Below, piece by piece: positions 42,442-51,009 of a stretch of DNA of 64,000 nt. Position 1 is the first letter of the stretch, and every line of letters starts with the position of its first letter. The position numbers and the translations under genes were made by a program. The notes beneath the pieces were generated by a model. That model was given only the letters and a program-made list of their open reading frames with translations. It was not told the origin of the DNA and did not search any database. The DNA comes from Parendozoicomonas haliclonae (GTDB taxonomy: Bacteria > Pseudomonadota > Gammaproteobacteria > Pseudomonadales > Endozoicomonadaceae), in assembly GCF_900174585.1 (NCBI RefSeq), contig NZ_FWPT01000006.1, positions 310,001-374,000 on the forward strand, given 5' to 3'.

Positions 42442-43848
42442 ATGATCGGGCTGGATTTTGGCTCCACGACCAGTCGCGCCATGATCGCCCGTACCCGTGT
42501 TGGACAGAATCGCTTTTCCGGCACTCTGGGGGCCGGTACTCCAGAAATTATTTACCGTTCTGAACCGTTGTTTACCCCTTTCGTTGATGATGTGCTGCAT
42601 GTTGAGGATGTACTGGCCTGTCTTGAGCTTTGGCTGAAGCAAAGTGGTACCTGTGCTGAGGATATCTTCTGCGGTGGTCTGATCATTACCGGTCTGGCGG
42701 CCCGAGGCAGCAATGCGGAAACGATTGCCGCGGCTGTTGAGCAGCGCCTGTGTAATTTTATTGTCGCAACGGCGGCCGATGCCGGACTGGAATCCTGGCT
42801 GGCTTATATGGGGAACACCCAGAGAATGAGTCAGGCCTTCCCCCGCAGTCAGTTTATGAATCTGGATATTGGTGGGGGAACCACCAATATTGCTGTCGGC
42901 CGTAATGGCAACGTCTCCGAAGTGGGATGTTTTCATATCGGTGCCCGCCATTTTCGTTTTCAGCCGGGCAGCTATACGCTGGCCGGAGTCTCGGAGATTG
43001 GCCGACAGCTGGCGGACTATTACGGCTTCTCTGCTGAGGTTGGGCGGCCGATGGTGCGTTCCTGCCGTCATCTTATTCTCGATCTTTATATTGATGCGCT
43101 GCTGGCGATTGTTCATGGCGATCAGGCGTTTTTTCAATGTCTGCCCGGTTCACTGCTGGTGGATCTGCCTTCCGGCTGGCAGGGCGGGGAAGACTTGTCT
43201 CTGACCTTCTCCGGTGGTGTGGGTGAGCTGTTGTATAAGGTGAGTGAGGGCGGGGCTTTGCCTGCGACCATTGCAGCCTTTGGCGACCTCGGTATCGACC
43301 TTGCCGAACGTATTCTGCAGGAGCCTGAGCTGTGTCGTCATCTGAAGGGGCATGTTCCCGAGAATCGCGGGCAGTCTACGGTTTATGGCCTGGCTATTCA
43401 TAGTGCGGAAATCTCCGGCCACTCTGTCCATCTGCCCAGTCCGTCTCTGCTTCCTTTACGACATCTGCCGGTTATTGGCCGGTTGTGTATCTCGGCTTCC
43501 AAAGATGATGTTGCCCAGGCGATCGCTATGGCTGCTCGTTGTACGGCTGGAAGTTGTCTGCAGATTATTCCCGAGGCGGGCAGTTATCCGTCTTTGATGG
43601 ATGTTCGCAGGCTGGGCCAGCATCTGGCTGAGCAGTTAAAAAGCGGCATTATCAATGCGGACACGCCTCTGCTTCTGATCGCACCTATGGACTTTGGCAA
43701 GGTGCTGGGCAGTTATGCGACAGAGTGGGGGCGCATCCCGGTCACCCTGATTGTGGTGGATGAAGTGCAGGAGCGTTCGGTGCAGTTCGTCAGTCTTGGT
43801 TGCGCAAGGAACTACGTAATTCCCGTTTACTATTATGGAATGCACTGA
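42442..43848 (+). CDS. eutA: Ethanolamine ammonia-lyase reactivase EutA, copy 1
   Basis: 468-aa EutA-type chaperone that swaps damaged cobalamin out of ethanolamine ammonia-lyase. It has ASKHA-fold ATP motifs MIGLDFGSTTSRAMIA at the N-terminus and [16 protein letters not shown] near residue 153, then SLTFSGGVGELLY. It is fairly divergent from the copy at 51450-52904. ATG 42442 is used because homology begins there; upstream TTG-started extension lacks similarity and no strong ribosome site is seen. The EutBC fusion follows after 87 bp, the pairing expected for enzyme and reactivase. Confidence 0.88.
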   Translation: MIGLDFGSTTSRAMIARTRVGQNRFSGTLGAGTPEIIYRSEPLFTPFVDDVLHVEDVLACLELWLKQSGTCAEDIFCGGLIITGLAARGSNAETIAAAVEQRLCNFIVATAADAGLESWLAYMGNTQRMSQAFPRSQFMNLDIGGGTTNIAVGRNGNVSEVGCFHIGARHFRFQPGSYTLAGVSEIGRQLADYYGFSAEVGRPMVRSCRHLILDLYIDALLAIVHGDQAFFQCLPGSLLVDLPSGWQGGEDLSLTFSGGVGELLYKVSEGGALPATIAAFGDLGIDLAERILQEPELCRHLKGHVPENRGQSTVYGLAIHSAEISGHSVHLPSPSLLPLRHLPVIGRLCISASKDDVAQAIAMAARCTAGSCLQIIPEAGSYPSLMDVRRLGQHLAEQLKSGIINADTPLLLIAPMDFGKVLGSYATEWGRIPVTLIVVDEVQERSVQFVSLGCARNYVIPVYYYGMH

Positions 43849-43935
43849 CGGCGGCTTCAGCGGGGTCGTTTTAAACTGTCGGTATCTGTGCACACAGTGA
43901 CTCCCTGTTTCCGTCAATCCCATCGGAGGATGACA

Positions 43936-46392
43936 TTGTCTCTCGTCAACCACCATAAGCCTCTTGATCAGATCGTTGTTCCCGTACCAGCCAGAGAGCA
44001 GGTTTACCGCATGCGGGTGGCCGGGCAGGAGTATTCGTTTCAAGGGCTGGCGGCATTGCTGGGAGCGGCGGATTACAGCAAGGCAGGTGATCGTGGTGCC
44101 GGGCTGGCCGTTGATAATGAGATTCAGCGGGAGGCAGCCCGCAGCATTCTGGCCGACCTGACCCTTCAGCATATCTATGATCATCCGCTGACCACCCGCG
44201 AGGGTGATATCGATGAAGTCATGGTGGTGAACTACAACATCGACCATGATGTGTTCGGGACTATTGCTCAGCTGACTCTCGGTGAACTCCGTGACCGGTT
44301 TATGGAGTGCACAGGGCCTGAGCTGTTGGAGTTCGGTACCGGGATGACCGGCGTTATGGTGGCTGCGGTCACCAAACTGATGAGCGTCCATGATCTGGTT
44401 TTCAATGCCCGCAAGATGCGCTGCCATTCCCAGTTGCGTAACCATCTTGGCTTTGAAGGCACACTCTCTTCCCGTATTCAGCCCAACCATCCAACCGATG
44501 ATCTGGCCGCCATTACTGCGATGGTGTTGCAGGGCTTGTCTATGGGTAATGGCGATCAGGTGATCGGCCTGAACCCGTCTGACGATACCTTCGATAATAT
44601 TGCCGCCTGCCTGACGCACCTTGATCAGCTGCGCAAGCAGACCGGTGCGCCAACTCAGGTGTGCGTACTCTCCCATATCCGTACCCAGCTGGCCTGCATC
44701 GAAGAAGGTGTGCCGGTGGATGTGCTGTTCCAGTCTCTGGCCGGAACCGACAAAACCCTGCGTCGCGGGTTTGATGTCAGTGTGTCGTTTATGGATAAGG
44801 CCTGGGAGACCATGAACAAGAAAGGCGCGCTGGCCGGTAAGACCGAACAATTTATGTATTTTGAAACCGGGCAGGGCAGTGAGATCAGCTATGGCTACCA
44901 CGAAGGCATAGATATGGCCACGGCGGAAGCTCTGACTTACGGCTTATGTCGTCGGTATACCCCGGGCATGGTTAACAGTGTGACCGGCTTTATCGGTCCG
45001 GAAACCCATGCCAACAGTCAGGAGATTATTATCTCCAACCTGCAGGATCTGTTTATGGGCAAGCTGATGGGCCTGCCGATGGGCGTTTCTCCCTGCTTTA
45101 CCATGCATGCCGATGCCGGTGTGGAAGGTCAGGAAATGGCGGTACAGCTGCTGACCTCGGCCGGTGCTCAGTATTTTGTCGATATCCATCTGGGTGTGGA
45201 TCGTATGTTGTCCTATGCCGACACCAGCGGCCACGATAACCAGACCATGCGGGAAATGTATAACCTGCGTCCGGCCCCGGAGTTCTGGCATTGGTGCCTG
45301 GATAAAAAGATATTTATTGAAGATAAACTGGGCCGTATCCGTCGCGGCCCTAACTGGGGTAAGCCGGAAGCCTTCTGTGACTCCCGCAGCGAATTCGACG
45401 ACATGATGAAAAACGTGCCCATGAACTATGGGTACGGCTCCGGTACACAAACCCCGAAAACTGCGGGCCCGCGGATGAGCAGCCCGATTGTCCGTGAATT
45501 GCGGATGAATATGGCCGTCGCCCGTCAGGCTGCAACCAGCTATCTCAATATGGAGTTGCTGGAACAGCTGGATATTCGCCTGTTAGACAGTCGAGCCAGC
45601 TCGCTGCAGGAGCATCACAGCAATCCGGCTGCCGGTTGCTTCCTCGCTGTAGACAGCTTTGATGCGCTGGCACCGGAGCAGTGTGATATCCAGATTGTGG
45701 TGACCGACGGTCTCAGTGCAGAAGCCGTAAACACCAATGTTATGGATGTGCTGCCGGTACTGGAAGATGGCTTGCTGAGCTCTGGTCTGAAGCTGGGTAA
45801 AACCATTGTTGTTCCCCATGGTCGGGTCAAGCTCGCAGAAGATATCGTCCGTGCACTGGGCTGCAAGCTGGTGATTATGCTGCTGGGTGAACGACCAGGG
45901 GCGGGTATCGAGTCCAGCCGCAGTATGTCGGCCTATCTCGTTTATCACCTGACTGATGAAGAGAGCCTGAAAGAAGCCCGCCTGTTTGCGGAGCTTCCTG
46001 GTCTGGAGTTTGAAGACAGTGTGATCCCGAATATCTACCAGGGTGGTACACCGCCGCTGGAAGCCGGGGCGATTATTGTTGAGCAGGCCAGACAGATTCT
46101 GCATCACAAGGCCGCCGGTAACCGTCTCAAATGCCTGCAGGGCTTTATGATGGGCCTGCCGGGAGCAGCTGACCTGCCGATGTTCCATAACAAGCAGGAT
46201 GATCGCCCGGTGGGTGGCATTCGCTTCTACGACTTTGGTAACCAGATGCGTATCACTGAAGCCGACATCATGATCCTTGGTCGCTGGGAAGTGCGGGAAA
46301 TGTTGGTCAGTCGTCGTGCGGTTCTGTCGCCGCTGGCCATGGATCTTCTGGCGATTGAACGCATCAAGATTCGTTACAACGATCAGGTCTGA
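43936..46392 (+). CDS. eutBC: Single-chain EutB-EutC fusion ethanolamine ammonia-lyase with extra C-terminal module
   Basis: 818-aa fusion of the large and small subunits, normally separate genes. TTG 43936 has GGAGG 6 bases upstream; the in-frame ATG at 43930 abuts GGAGG. EutB, residues about 20-460, keeps active-site blocks: SSRIQPNHPTDD (Arg160/Gln162 equivalents), VIGLNPSDD (Asn193), MYFETGQGSEISYG (Glu287) and TMHADAG (Asp362). After a linker with SGTQTPKTAGPRMSS comes EutC, about 500-725: VTDGLSAEAVNTN, HGRVKLAEDIVRALGCKLVI, GERPGAGIESS, IYQGGTPPLEAGAIIV. The EutC N-terminal targeting helix is absent. Residues about 773-818 (RITEADIMIL...VLSPLAMDLLAIERIKIRY) look like the N-terminal module of EutT and EutQ. 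It converts ethanolamine to acetaldehyde and ammonia (family knowledge). Confidence 0.92.
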   Translation: MSLVNHHKPLDQIVVPVPAREQVYRMRVAGQEYSFQGLAALLGAADYSKAGDRGAGLAVDNEIQREAARSILADLTLQHIYDHPLTTREGDIDEVMVVNYNIDHDVFGTIAQLTLGELRDRFMECTGPELLEFGTGMTGVMVAAVTKLMSVHDLVFNARKMRCHSQLRNHLGFEGTLSSRIQPNHPTDDLAAITAMVLQGLSMGNGDQVIGLNPSDDTFDNIAACLTHLDQLRKQTGAPTQVCVLSHIRTQLACIEEGVPVDVLFQSLAGTDKTLRRGFDVSVSFMDKAWETMNKKGALAGKTEQFMYFETGQGSEISYGYHEGIDMATAEALTYGLCRRYTPGMVNSVTGFIGPETHANSQEIIISNLQDLFMGKLMGLPMGVSPCFTMHADAGVEGQEMAVQLLTSAGAQYFVDIHLGVDRMLSYADTSGHDNQTMREMYNLRPAPEFWHWCLDKKIFIEDKLGRIRRGPNWGKPEAFCDSRSEFDDMMKNVPMNYGYGSGTQTPKTAGPRMSSPIVRELRMNMAVARQAATSYLNMELLEQLDIRLLDSRASSLQEHHSNPAAGCFLAVDSFDALAPEQCDIQIVVTDGLSAEAVNTNVMDVLPVLEDGLLSSGLKLGKTIVVPHGRVKLAEDIVRALGCKLVIMLLGERPGAGIESSRSMSAYLVYHLTDEESLKEARLFAELPGLEFEDSVIPNIYQGGTPPLEAGAIIVEQARQILHHKAAGNRLKCLQGFMMGLPGAADLPMFHNKQDDRPVGGIRFYDFGNQMRITEADIMILGRWEVREMLVSRRAVLSPLAMDLLAIERIKIRYNDQV

Positions 46393-46415
46393 TTTTTACC
46401 AGACATTGACATTTA

Positions 46416-46484
46416 TCACTTTTCCCGAAAACAGCGCTTCCGCCTCTTCGGGAAAAGTGACCTGACGCAATATCCTTTTTTTTT
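46416..46484 (+). terminator. Inverted repeat with downstream T-run before pduS copy 2
   Basis: TCACTTTTCCCGAA (46416-46429) pairs perfectly with TTCGGGAAAAGTGA (46447-46460) around a 17-base loop. A run of T follows from about 46475. It may terminate or attenuate between eutBC and the second pduS. Confidence 0.5.
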
Positions 46485-46560
46485 ATCTGCTTATCCTCCA
46501 CGCATCAAAATTTCTATGCAGTGGGCATGCAGATTGTTGTCCACGAATACCGGAGGAAGA

Positions 46561-47895
46561 ATGGATCTGATTGCACAGATTCAGCAGGCCGGGGTTGTTG
46601 GTGCCGGTGGTGCCGGTTTTCCAACCCACGTCAAGCTCAACGCGCAGGCGGAATACCTGATTATCAACGCTGCGGAGTGTGAGCCACTGCTGCAGACCGA
46701 CCAGTACCTGATGAAGAATCAGGCTCTGCAGCTGATCGGCGGCATCCTGATGTCCCAGAAGCAGATCGGCGCCGAAAAGGCGGTGATTGCTGTTAAGGGT
46801 AAGTACAAGGAAGCGATTGCCAGCCTGCACGATGCGATCACCCGTCTGGGTGCGTCGGTTGAGATCTTTGAGCTGCAGAATTTCTACCCGGCCGGTGATG
46901 AGCAGATGACTGTGTTTGAAGTCACTGGTCGTTCCGTTCCTCCTGGTGGTATCCCGCTGAACGTCGGCTGTGTGGTCTCCAACGTCGCCACCATGATTGG
47001 TGTGTTCGATGCGGCTCAGGGTATCCCGGTCACTTACAAATACGTCTCCATTCTGGGTGAAGTGCGTGAGCCGCGTGTGATTCGCGTACCGGTTGGCACC
47101 AGCTTTGAAGAGTGTCTGGCGGCGGCTGGTGGCACTGTGTCCAGCGACTTTGCCATTATCCGTGGTGGCCCGATGATGGGTGGTATCGTCACGAAAGACG
47201 ACCTGCCACGTATGAACATCACCAAGACTGACGGTGCTCTGATTGTTATCCCTGCGGATCACTATCTGGTTGAGCGTTCCCAGCTGACCGAAGAACAGAT
47301 TCTGATGCGCGCCAAGGCGTGTATTCAGTGTGGTTTCTGCACCCAGCAGTGCCCACGTTACCTGATCGGCCACGATCTGCATCCGCACAAGATGATGAAC
47401 GTGATCAAGTACGGCATGCCTATCGATGAGAGCTGCTCCGAAGCGCTGCTGTGCTGCGCCTGTGGCGTGTGTGAAATGTATGCCTGCCCGATGGGTATCG
47501 ACCCGCGTCAGGTGAATATCATTATCGCCAACAAGCTGCGCGCCCAGGGCATCCGCTACCAGCACGATAGCAGTAACATTATTGCCCGTGAAGGTCGCGA
47601 AGACCGTAAGGTTGACCCTTACAAACTGATTAACCGTCTGGACCTGTCCCGCTGGGATCATCAGGAACTGCACGAATTTAAAGCGGTTGATGTGGATACC
47701 GTCACTCTGTCTCTGTGGCAGCATATCGGTGCCGGCAGTGAGCCACAGGTTCGCGTGGGCGACCGTGTTGAAACCGGTAAGGTGATTGGCACCATTCCGG
47801 AAGGCAAGCTGGGTTCCACCATTCACGCAAGCATCAGCGGTGTTGTCACCGCTGTTGATAATGACTCTATTACTATTAGCAGGAACGCAGCATGA
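46561..47895 (+). CDS. PduS/RnfC-like BMC flavo-iron-sulfur protein, copy 2
   Basis: 444-aa paralogue of the protein at 5362-6693, closely similar over its whole length. Same landmarks: GVVGAGGAGFPTHVKLNAQA, NAAECEPLLQTDQYLM, GRSVPPGGIPLNVGCVV, [4Fe-4S] motifs CIQCGFCTQQCP and CCACGVCEMYACP, and the C-terminal GKVIGTIPEGKLGSTIHAS. ATG 46561 follows GGAGGAAGA. It lies downstream of eutBC and overlaps the second pduT-like start by 4 bp. The expected role is cobalamin reduction or electron transfer in a BMC. Differences sit mainly around the first cluster and residues 60-110. Confidence 0.9.
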   Translation: MDLIAQIQQAGVVGAGGAGFPTHVKLNAQAEYLIINAAECEPLLQTDQYLMKNQALQLIGGILMSQKQIGAEKAVIAVKGKYKEAIASLHDAITRLGASVEIFELQNFYPAGDEQMTVFEVTGRSVPPGGIPLNVGCVVSNVATMIGVFDAAQGIPVTYKYVSILGEVREPRVIRVPVGTSFEECLAAAGGTVSSDFAIIRGGPMMGGIVTKDDLPRMNITKTDGALIVIPADHYLVERSQLTEEQILMRAKACIQCGFCTQQCPRYLIGHDLHPHKMMNVIKYGMPIDESCSEALLCCACGVCEMYACPMGIDPRQVNIIIANKLRAQGIRYQHDSSNIIAREGREDRKVDPYKLINRLDLSRWDHQELHEFKAVDVDTVTLSLWQHIGAGSEPQVRVGDRVETGKVIGTIPEGKLGSTIHASISGVVTAVDNDSITISRNAA

Positions 47896-48443
47896 GCAAG
47901 GCGCTGGGACTTCTTGAATTCAGCAGTATCGCCAAAGGCATGGAAGCAACTGACGCCATGACCAAGGCTGCCGCGGTTATCCTGGAAGATGCAAAGACTA
48001 TCTGCCCGGGTAAATACATGGCTATCGTCTCTGGTGACGTTGCCGCAGTCTCTTCCGCCATCTCTGCCGGCCGTGATGTTGGCGGTAGCATGATTGTGAA
48101 TGAACTGGTTATTCCAAGTGTTCACGAAGAGCTGTGCCCGGCAATGCAGGGCACTTCCGAAGTGTACAAGCGTGGCCCGGTTGGCATTCTGGAATTTTTC
48201 AGTGTGGCTTCTGCGGTTGTTGCAGCTGACACCGCAGCCAAGACCGCTGACGTAAAACTGATGGATGTACGACTGGCTATGGCTATCGGTGGTAAGTCCT
48301 ACGTGACCATGACCGGTGAGCTGGCTTCTGTCACTGCAGCGGTTGAAGCCGCAGCTGAAGCAGCCGGCGGTGCCCGTGGCATGCTGATTCACAAGACTGT
48401 GATCGCATCCCCGACTGAAGAGTTCTTCAGAAAGCTGATCTAA
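47892..48443 (+). CDS. PduT-like tandem-BMC-domain shell protein, copy 2
   Basis: 183-aa paralogue of 6712-7260. It has two BMC domains (ALGLLEFSSIAKGMEATDAM; VGILEFFSVASAVVAADTAA) and the same Cys38 in KTICPGKY that matches the PduT [4Fe-4S] ligand. Translationally coupled to the PduS-like gene by a 4-bp overlap and followed by a strong terminator. This is the only shell protein in the eutA-eutBC module, so the rest of the shell must come from the eutN operon or elsewhere. Confidence 0.92.
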   Translation: MSKALGLLEFSSIAKGMEATDAMTKAAAVILEDAKTICPGKYMAIVSGDVAAVSSAISAGRDVGGSMIVNELVIPSVHEELCPAMQGTSEVYKRGPVGILEFFSVASAVVAADTAAKTADVKLMDVRLAMAIGGKSYVTMTGELASVTAAVEAAAEAAGGARGMLIHKTVIASPTEEFFRKLI

Positions 48444-48467
48444 ATTATTCAGTTCTCTGAATAATCC

Positions 48468-48502
48468 AAAGGGTTCGGAGCCTTAGTTCCGAACCCTTTT
48501 TT
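48468..48502 (+). terminator. Rho-independent terminator of the eutA-eutBC-pduS-pduT operon
   Basis: AAAGGGTTCGGA / TCCGAACCCTTT, a 12-bp stem with an 8-base loop followed by TTTTG. Confidence 0.9.
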
Positions 48503-48536
48503 GTGCCTGTTCATTGTTACTCTACCCGGACTTTTT

Positions 48537-48968
48537 ATGTCTCAGTCTTCCTGGTTGTTCTGGGCCTTTCTGTCGGCTGTGTTTGCGGCTATGACCGCGG
48601 TGTTTACCAAAATGGGCGTGAATACCGTGAACTCCGACTTTGCCACGTTTATCCGTACCTGTGTGATTCTGGTGCTGGTGGGTGGTATCGCCTTTTTCTC
48701 TAAATCATTCCAATCCCTCAGCACGATTTCCAGCAAGGGACTGACCTTTCTGGTGTTGTCCGGCGTGGCGACCGGTTTGTCCTGGCTGTGTTATTTCCGA
48801 GCCATGAGTCTGGGACAGGCTTCTCAGGTGGCGCCTGTTGATAAGCTCAGTGTGGTGTTTGTCGCGGTGCTGGGTGTGCTGTTTCTGGGAGAGCAGTTAA
48901 GTACTGTGAACTGGATGGGTGTGGCTTTGATTACAGCCGGCGTGATTCTGGTGGCGTGGCAGGGATGA
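48537..48968 (+). CDS. EamA-family single-domain membrane transporter
   Basis: 144-aa hydrophobic protein with about five membrane segments and a single EamA/DMT domain: FLSAVFAAMTAVFTKMGVNT, GVATGLSWLCYFRAMSLGQA, SQVAPVDKLSVVFVAVLGVL, FLGEQLSTVNWMGVALITAG. Full-length DMT exporters carry two such domains; half-size ones act as dimers. ATG 48537 is just after the terminator of the previous operon. Substrate unknown. Confidence 0.85.
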   Translation: MSQSSWLFWAFLSAVFAAMTAVFTKMGVNTVNSDFATFIRTCVILVLVGGIAFFSKSFQSLSTISSKGLTFLVLSGVATGLSWLCYFRAMSLGQASQVAPVDKLSVVFVAVLGVLFLGEQLSTVNWMGVALITAGVILVAWQG

Positions 48969-48998
48969 TTTAAAATTTTTGCTGCATTCTGGTGGTTT

Positions 48999-49023
48999 GG
49001 CTCCCACGCTGAGCGTAGGAGCC
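48999..49023. repeat. REP-like palindrome
   Basis: GGCTCCCACGC-TGA-GCGTAGGAGCC, a variant of the TTCCCACGC...GCGTGGGAA palindromes at 24755-24816 and 62933-62969. It lies between the EamA gene and the peroxiredoxin-like gene and may also act as a hairpin terminator. Confidence 0.7.
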
Positions 49024-49109
49024 AGTATAGCCTTCACATCGCAAAGCTTGCAGTTTGTCTATTTTTCGCTATTTCAATCTTAGGTAAGACACTCTGAATA
49101 GGTTGGATC

Positions 49110-49700
49110 ATGCTAAGCAAACGGGAACACCTGAAGTTACGAGCCGTGGAGATACTGGATGAATATATTGAACGACAGATCACACCTGTCGGCACTCTCC
49201 TGCCCGAGGCAACGCTAACAACATTTACAGGGGAGCGGGTTTCGGTAAAAAACCTTTATCGGCAGAAGCCGCTGTTACTGGCTTTTATGCGTGCCTCGTG
49301 GTGCCCCTACTGCCGTGGTCAGGTCACCATGCTTAATGGTATGGCTTCAACCTTTAAGGCCATAGGCTGCGAGATGGCCATCATTACCCGGGAAACACCG
49401 GAAGAGTCAGAGTTTCAATCAAATGAGATCACTCTCGTTAGTGATGTGGGCAATGAGTTTGGTAAAAAACTGAATATGACCTACTACGCCACAGAAGAGA
49501 TCACCCGCATCTACAAAGAGCTGGGTATTGTTGATCCGGTCGAGGGTTACTGGGATACCAGTGAACTTAATGTTCCAGCGACGTTTATCGTAACCCCTGA
49601 CGATGGTCGTATTATTTTCAAACATGCCCGCCGTGATTATACCCGGCGGGCAACCGGCTCCCAGATTATACGCGAGTTGAGTCGTTTAAATAATTACTGA
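49110..49700 (+). CDS. Peroxiredoxin-like (AhpC/TSA-fold) protein with WCPYC motif
   Basis: 196-aa thioredoxin-fold protein of the AhpC/TSA/redoxin class. The redox centre is AFMRASWCPYCRGQV at about residues 59-73, resembling a CxxC thioredoxin-like site rather than the PxxxT/SxxC of classical peroxiredoxins. A helical N-terminal extension of about 25 residues precedes it, and there is no signal peptide, so it is cytoplasmic. It is convergent with another redoxin at 49741. Its substrate is unknown; oxidative-stress defence is inferred. Confidence 0.8.
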   Translation: MLSKREHLKLRAVEILDEYIERQITPVGTLLPEATLTTFTGERVSVKNLYRQKPLLLAFMRASWCPYCRGQVTMLNGMASTFKAIGCEMAIITRETPEESEFQSNEITLVSDVGNEFGKKLNMTYYATEEITRIYKELGIVDPVEGYWDTSELNVPATFIVTPDDGRIIFKHARRDYTRRATGSQIIRELSRLNNY

Positions 49701-49740
49701 CATTGATAAGCGCTGACCTCACGCGCCCGACTCTTTTTCG

Positions 49741-50283
49741 TCAGTACGTGGCGGTTCCACGAATCGGGTAGTTGTTGGCAGGATCTCTAATCCAGCGCAG
49801 ACCCGAGATCAAGGTTGCCAGCTCCGGGCGTACAAACGGGTTATTGGAAATATCCACTACGTGCAGATTACCGTCACTGTTCACAACAAACAGGCCCGGC
49901 TCGGCAAAGTTGTGATCTGTTTCCTGTGCTGAACGCGGCAGTGAGATATAGACCCCCAGAGTCTGCATCTGCCGCTCGGTGAGGCCGTAGGCCATGGGAA
50001 AGTTCACCGAAAGCTGCGCCATATGGCTTTCCAACTGGGTCTTTGAGTCGGCAGACACAGCGATAATATCGATACCGATGCTCTTTAACTCGTCCTTCAA
50101 CTCCGCCAACTGATTGAGGTAGCGTGTGCACAATGGGCAGTGGCGTCCACGATAAACGACAACCATTTGCCAATCTGCGCCAGACTCGGTACGAGGCTTG
50201 CCGAGGGAAACTGTCTCGTCCGCCAGTGTTGCGACTGTCAGCTCAGGAAAAGCCTGACCAGCAGCCAGTTTGTGCTGTTGCAT
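49741..50283 (-). CDS. Peroxiredoxin-like (AhpC/TSA-fold) protein with CPLC motif
   Basis: 180-aa redoxin: FPELTVATLADETVSLGKP start, redox centre VVVYRGRHCPLCTRYLNQLA near residues 46-60, then IGIDIIAVSADS and EPGLFVVNSDGNLHVVDI. Similar proteins are annotated as redoxin-domain or peroxiredoxin-like. It lies 24 bp downstream of the broken mdaB-like gene on the same strand and was probably co-transcribed with it. Confidence 0.85.
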   Translation of the reverse strand: MQQHKLAAGQAFPELTVATLADETVSLGKPRTESGADWQMVVVYRGRHCPLCTRYLNQLAELKDELKSIGIDIIAVSADSKTQLESHMAQLSVNFPMAYGLTERQMQTLGVYISLPRSAQETDHNFAEPGLFVVNSDGNLHVVDISNNPFVRPELATLISGLRWIRDPANNYPIRGTATY

Positions 50284-50307
50284 TATCTCTCTCCTGTTTG
50301 TCTGGAA

Positions 50308-50889
50308 TCACAGATGTTGTTGCAGGTGCGCCTGATAGCGTTTGAGATCGTTCCCGGTATCAGGGTTCTTTATGACATCAAAGCTGACGAATGTCGGCAG
50401 GGCCGTCATGCCAAAGAAGCGGAAGTTCATGTGCATGGAAATCATCAGATCATCAACGCTTTTGCCCTGAAACAGATATTGCCCGGGATCATTGAAAGCC
50501 GCCTCCGGTGCATTAAACGACAGCGACATCAGGTAACGGGTATTCTGAAGTTTACCACCACTGCCGTATTGCCTCGATGGATCCTCCAGATGACGGCCAT
50601 CCCCATCACACAACACACCTTGCATACCGGCCGTGTAGACAAGATCCATATAGCGCTTGAACGACCAGGATACACCCATCCAGTTAACTGGAATCTGCAA
50701 AATCACGATATCGGCCCAGAGGTGTTTTTCCAGTTCGGCGTTAACATCGTATTCTTCCGTCATGCGAGTAATCTGGATCTCATGCCCTTTCGCATGGACA
50801 ACTTCAGCTGCCATATCAACCATCGCACCGCTGAATTTACCCTAGGAAAATGGATAAGGCTCATGGGTATTGATGATAAGAATATTCAT
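50308..50889 (-). pseudogene. MdaB-like NAD(P)H-quinone/drug reductase with in-frame amber stop
   Basis: Flavodoxin-fold NAD(P)H oxidoreductase like E. coli MdaB. From ATG 50889 the frame reads MNILIINTHEPYPFS, then TAG at codon 16 (50842-50844), then continues without interruption GKFSGAMVDMAAEVVHAKGH. Later family blocks are HLWADIVILQIPVNWMGVSW, DPSRQYGSGG and LPTFVSFDVIKNP. The stop falls in the nucleotide-binding N-terminus. Restart at the internal ATG 50823 would lose the first beta strand and FAD-binding loop, so a null allele is likely. A base-call error would have to be ruled out. Confidence 0.85.
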
Positions 50890-51009
50890 GACGGGACTCT
50901 TTGTACCTGAATACAGTTATAGGGAGGAAAATTTTCTGTTTTGAGGTGAGTAGCATCAACCAGCCTACTCGCAATAAATAGCAATGAACGCACGATCAGT
51001 AAAAACAAC

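Noticed and set aside
43636-44901. 421-codon minus-strand frame opposite eutA/eutBC
   Set aside because: Antisense to two well-supported genes and without any domain pattern.
50842-50844. TAG in mdaB as a recoded (pyrrolysine-like) codon
   Set aside because: Nothing else suggests amber recoding: the neighbouring hxlR-like gene is also broken and no recoding machinery is seen. A plain nonsense mutation is simpler.
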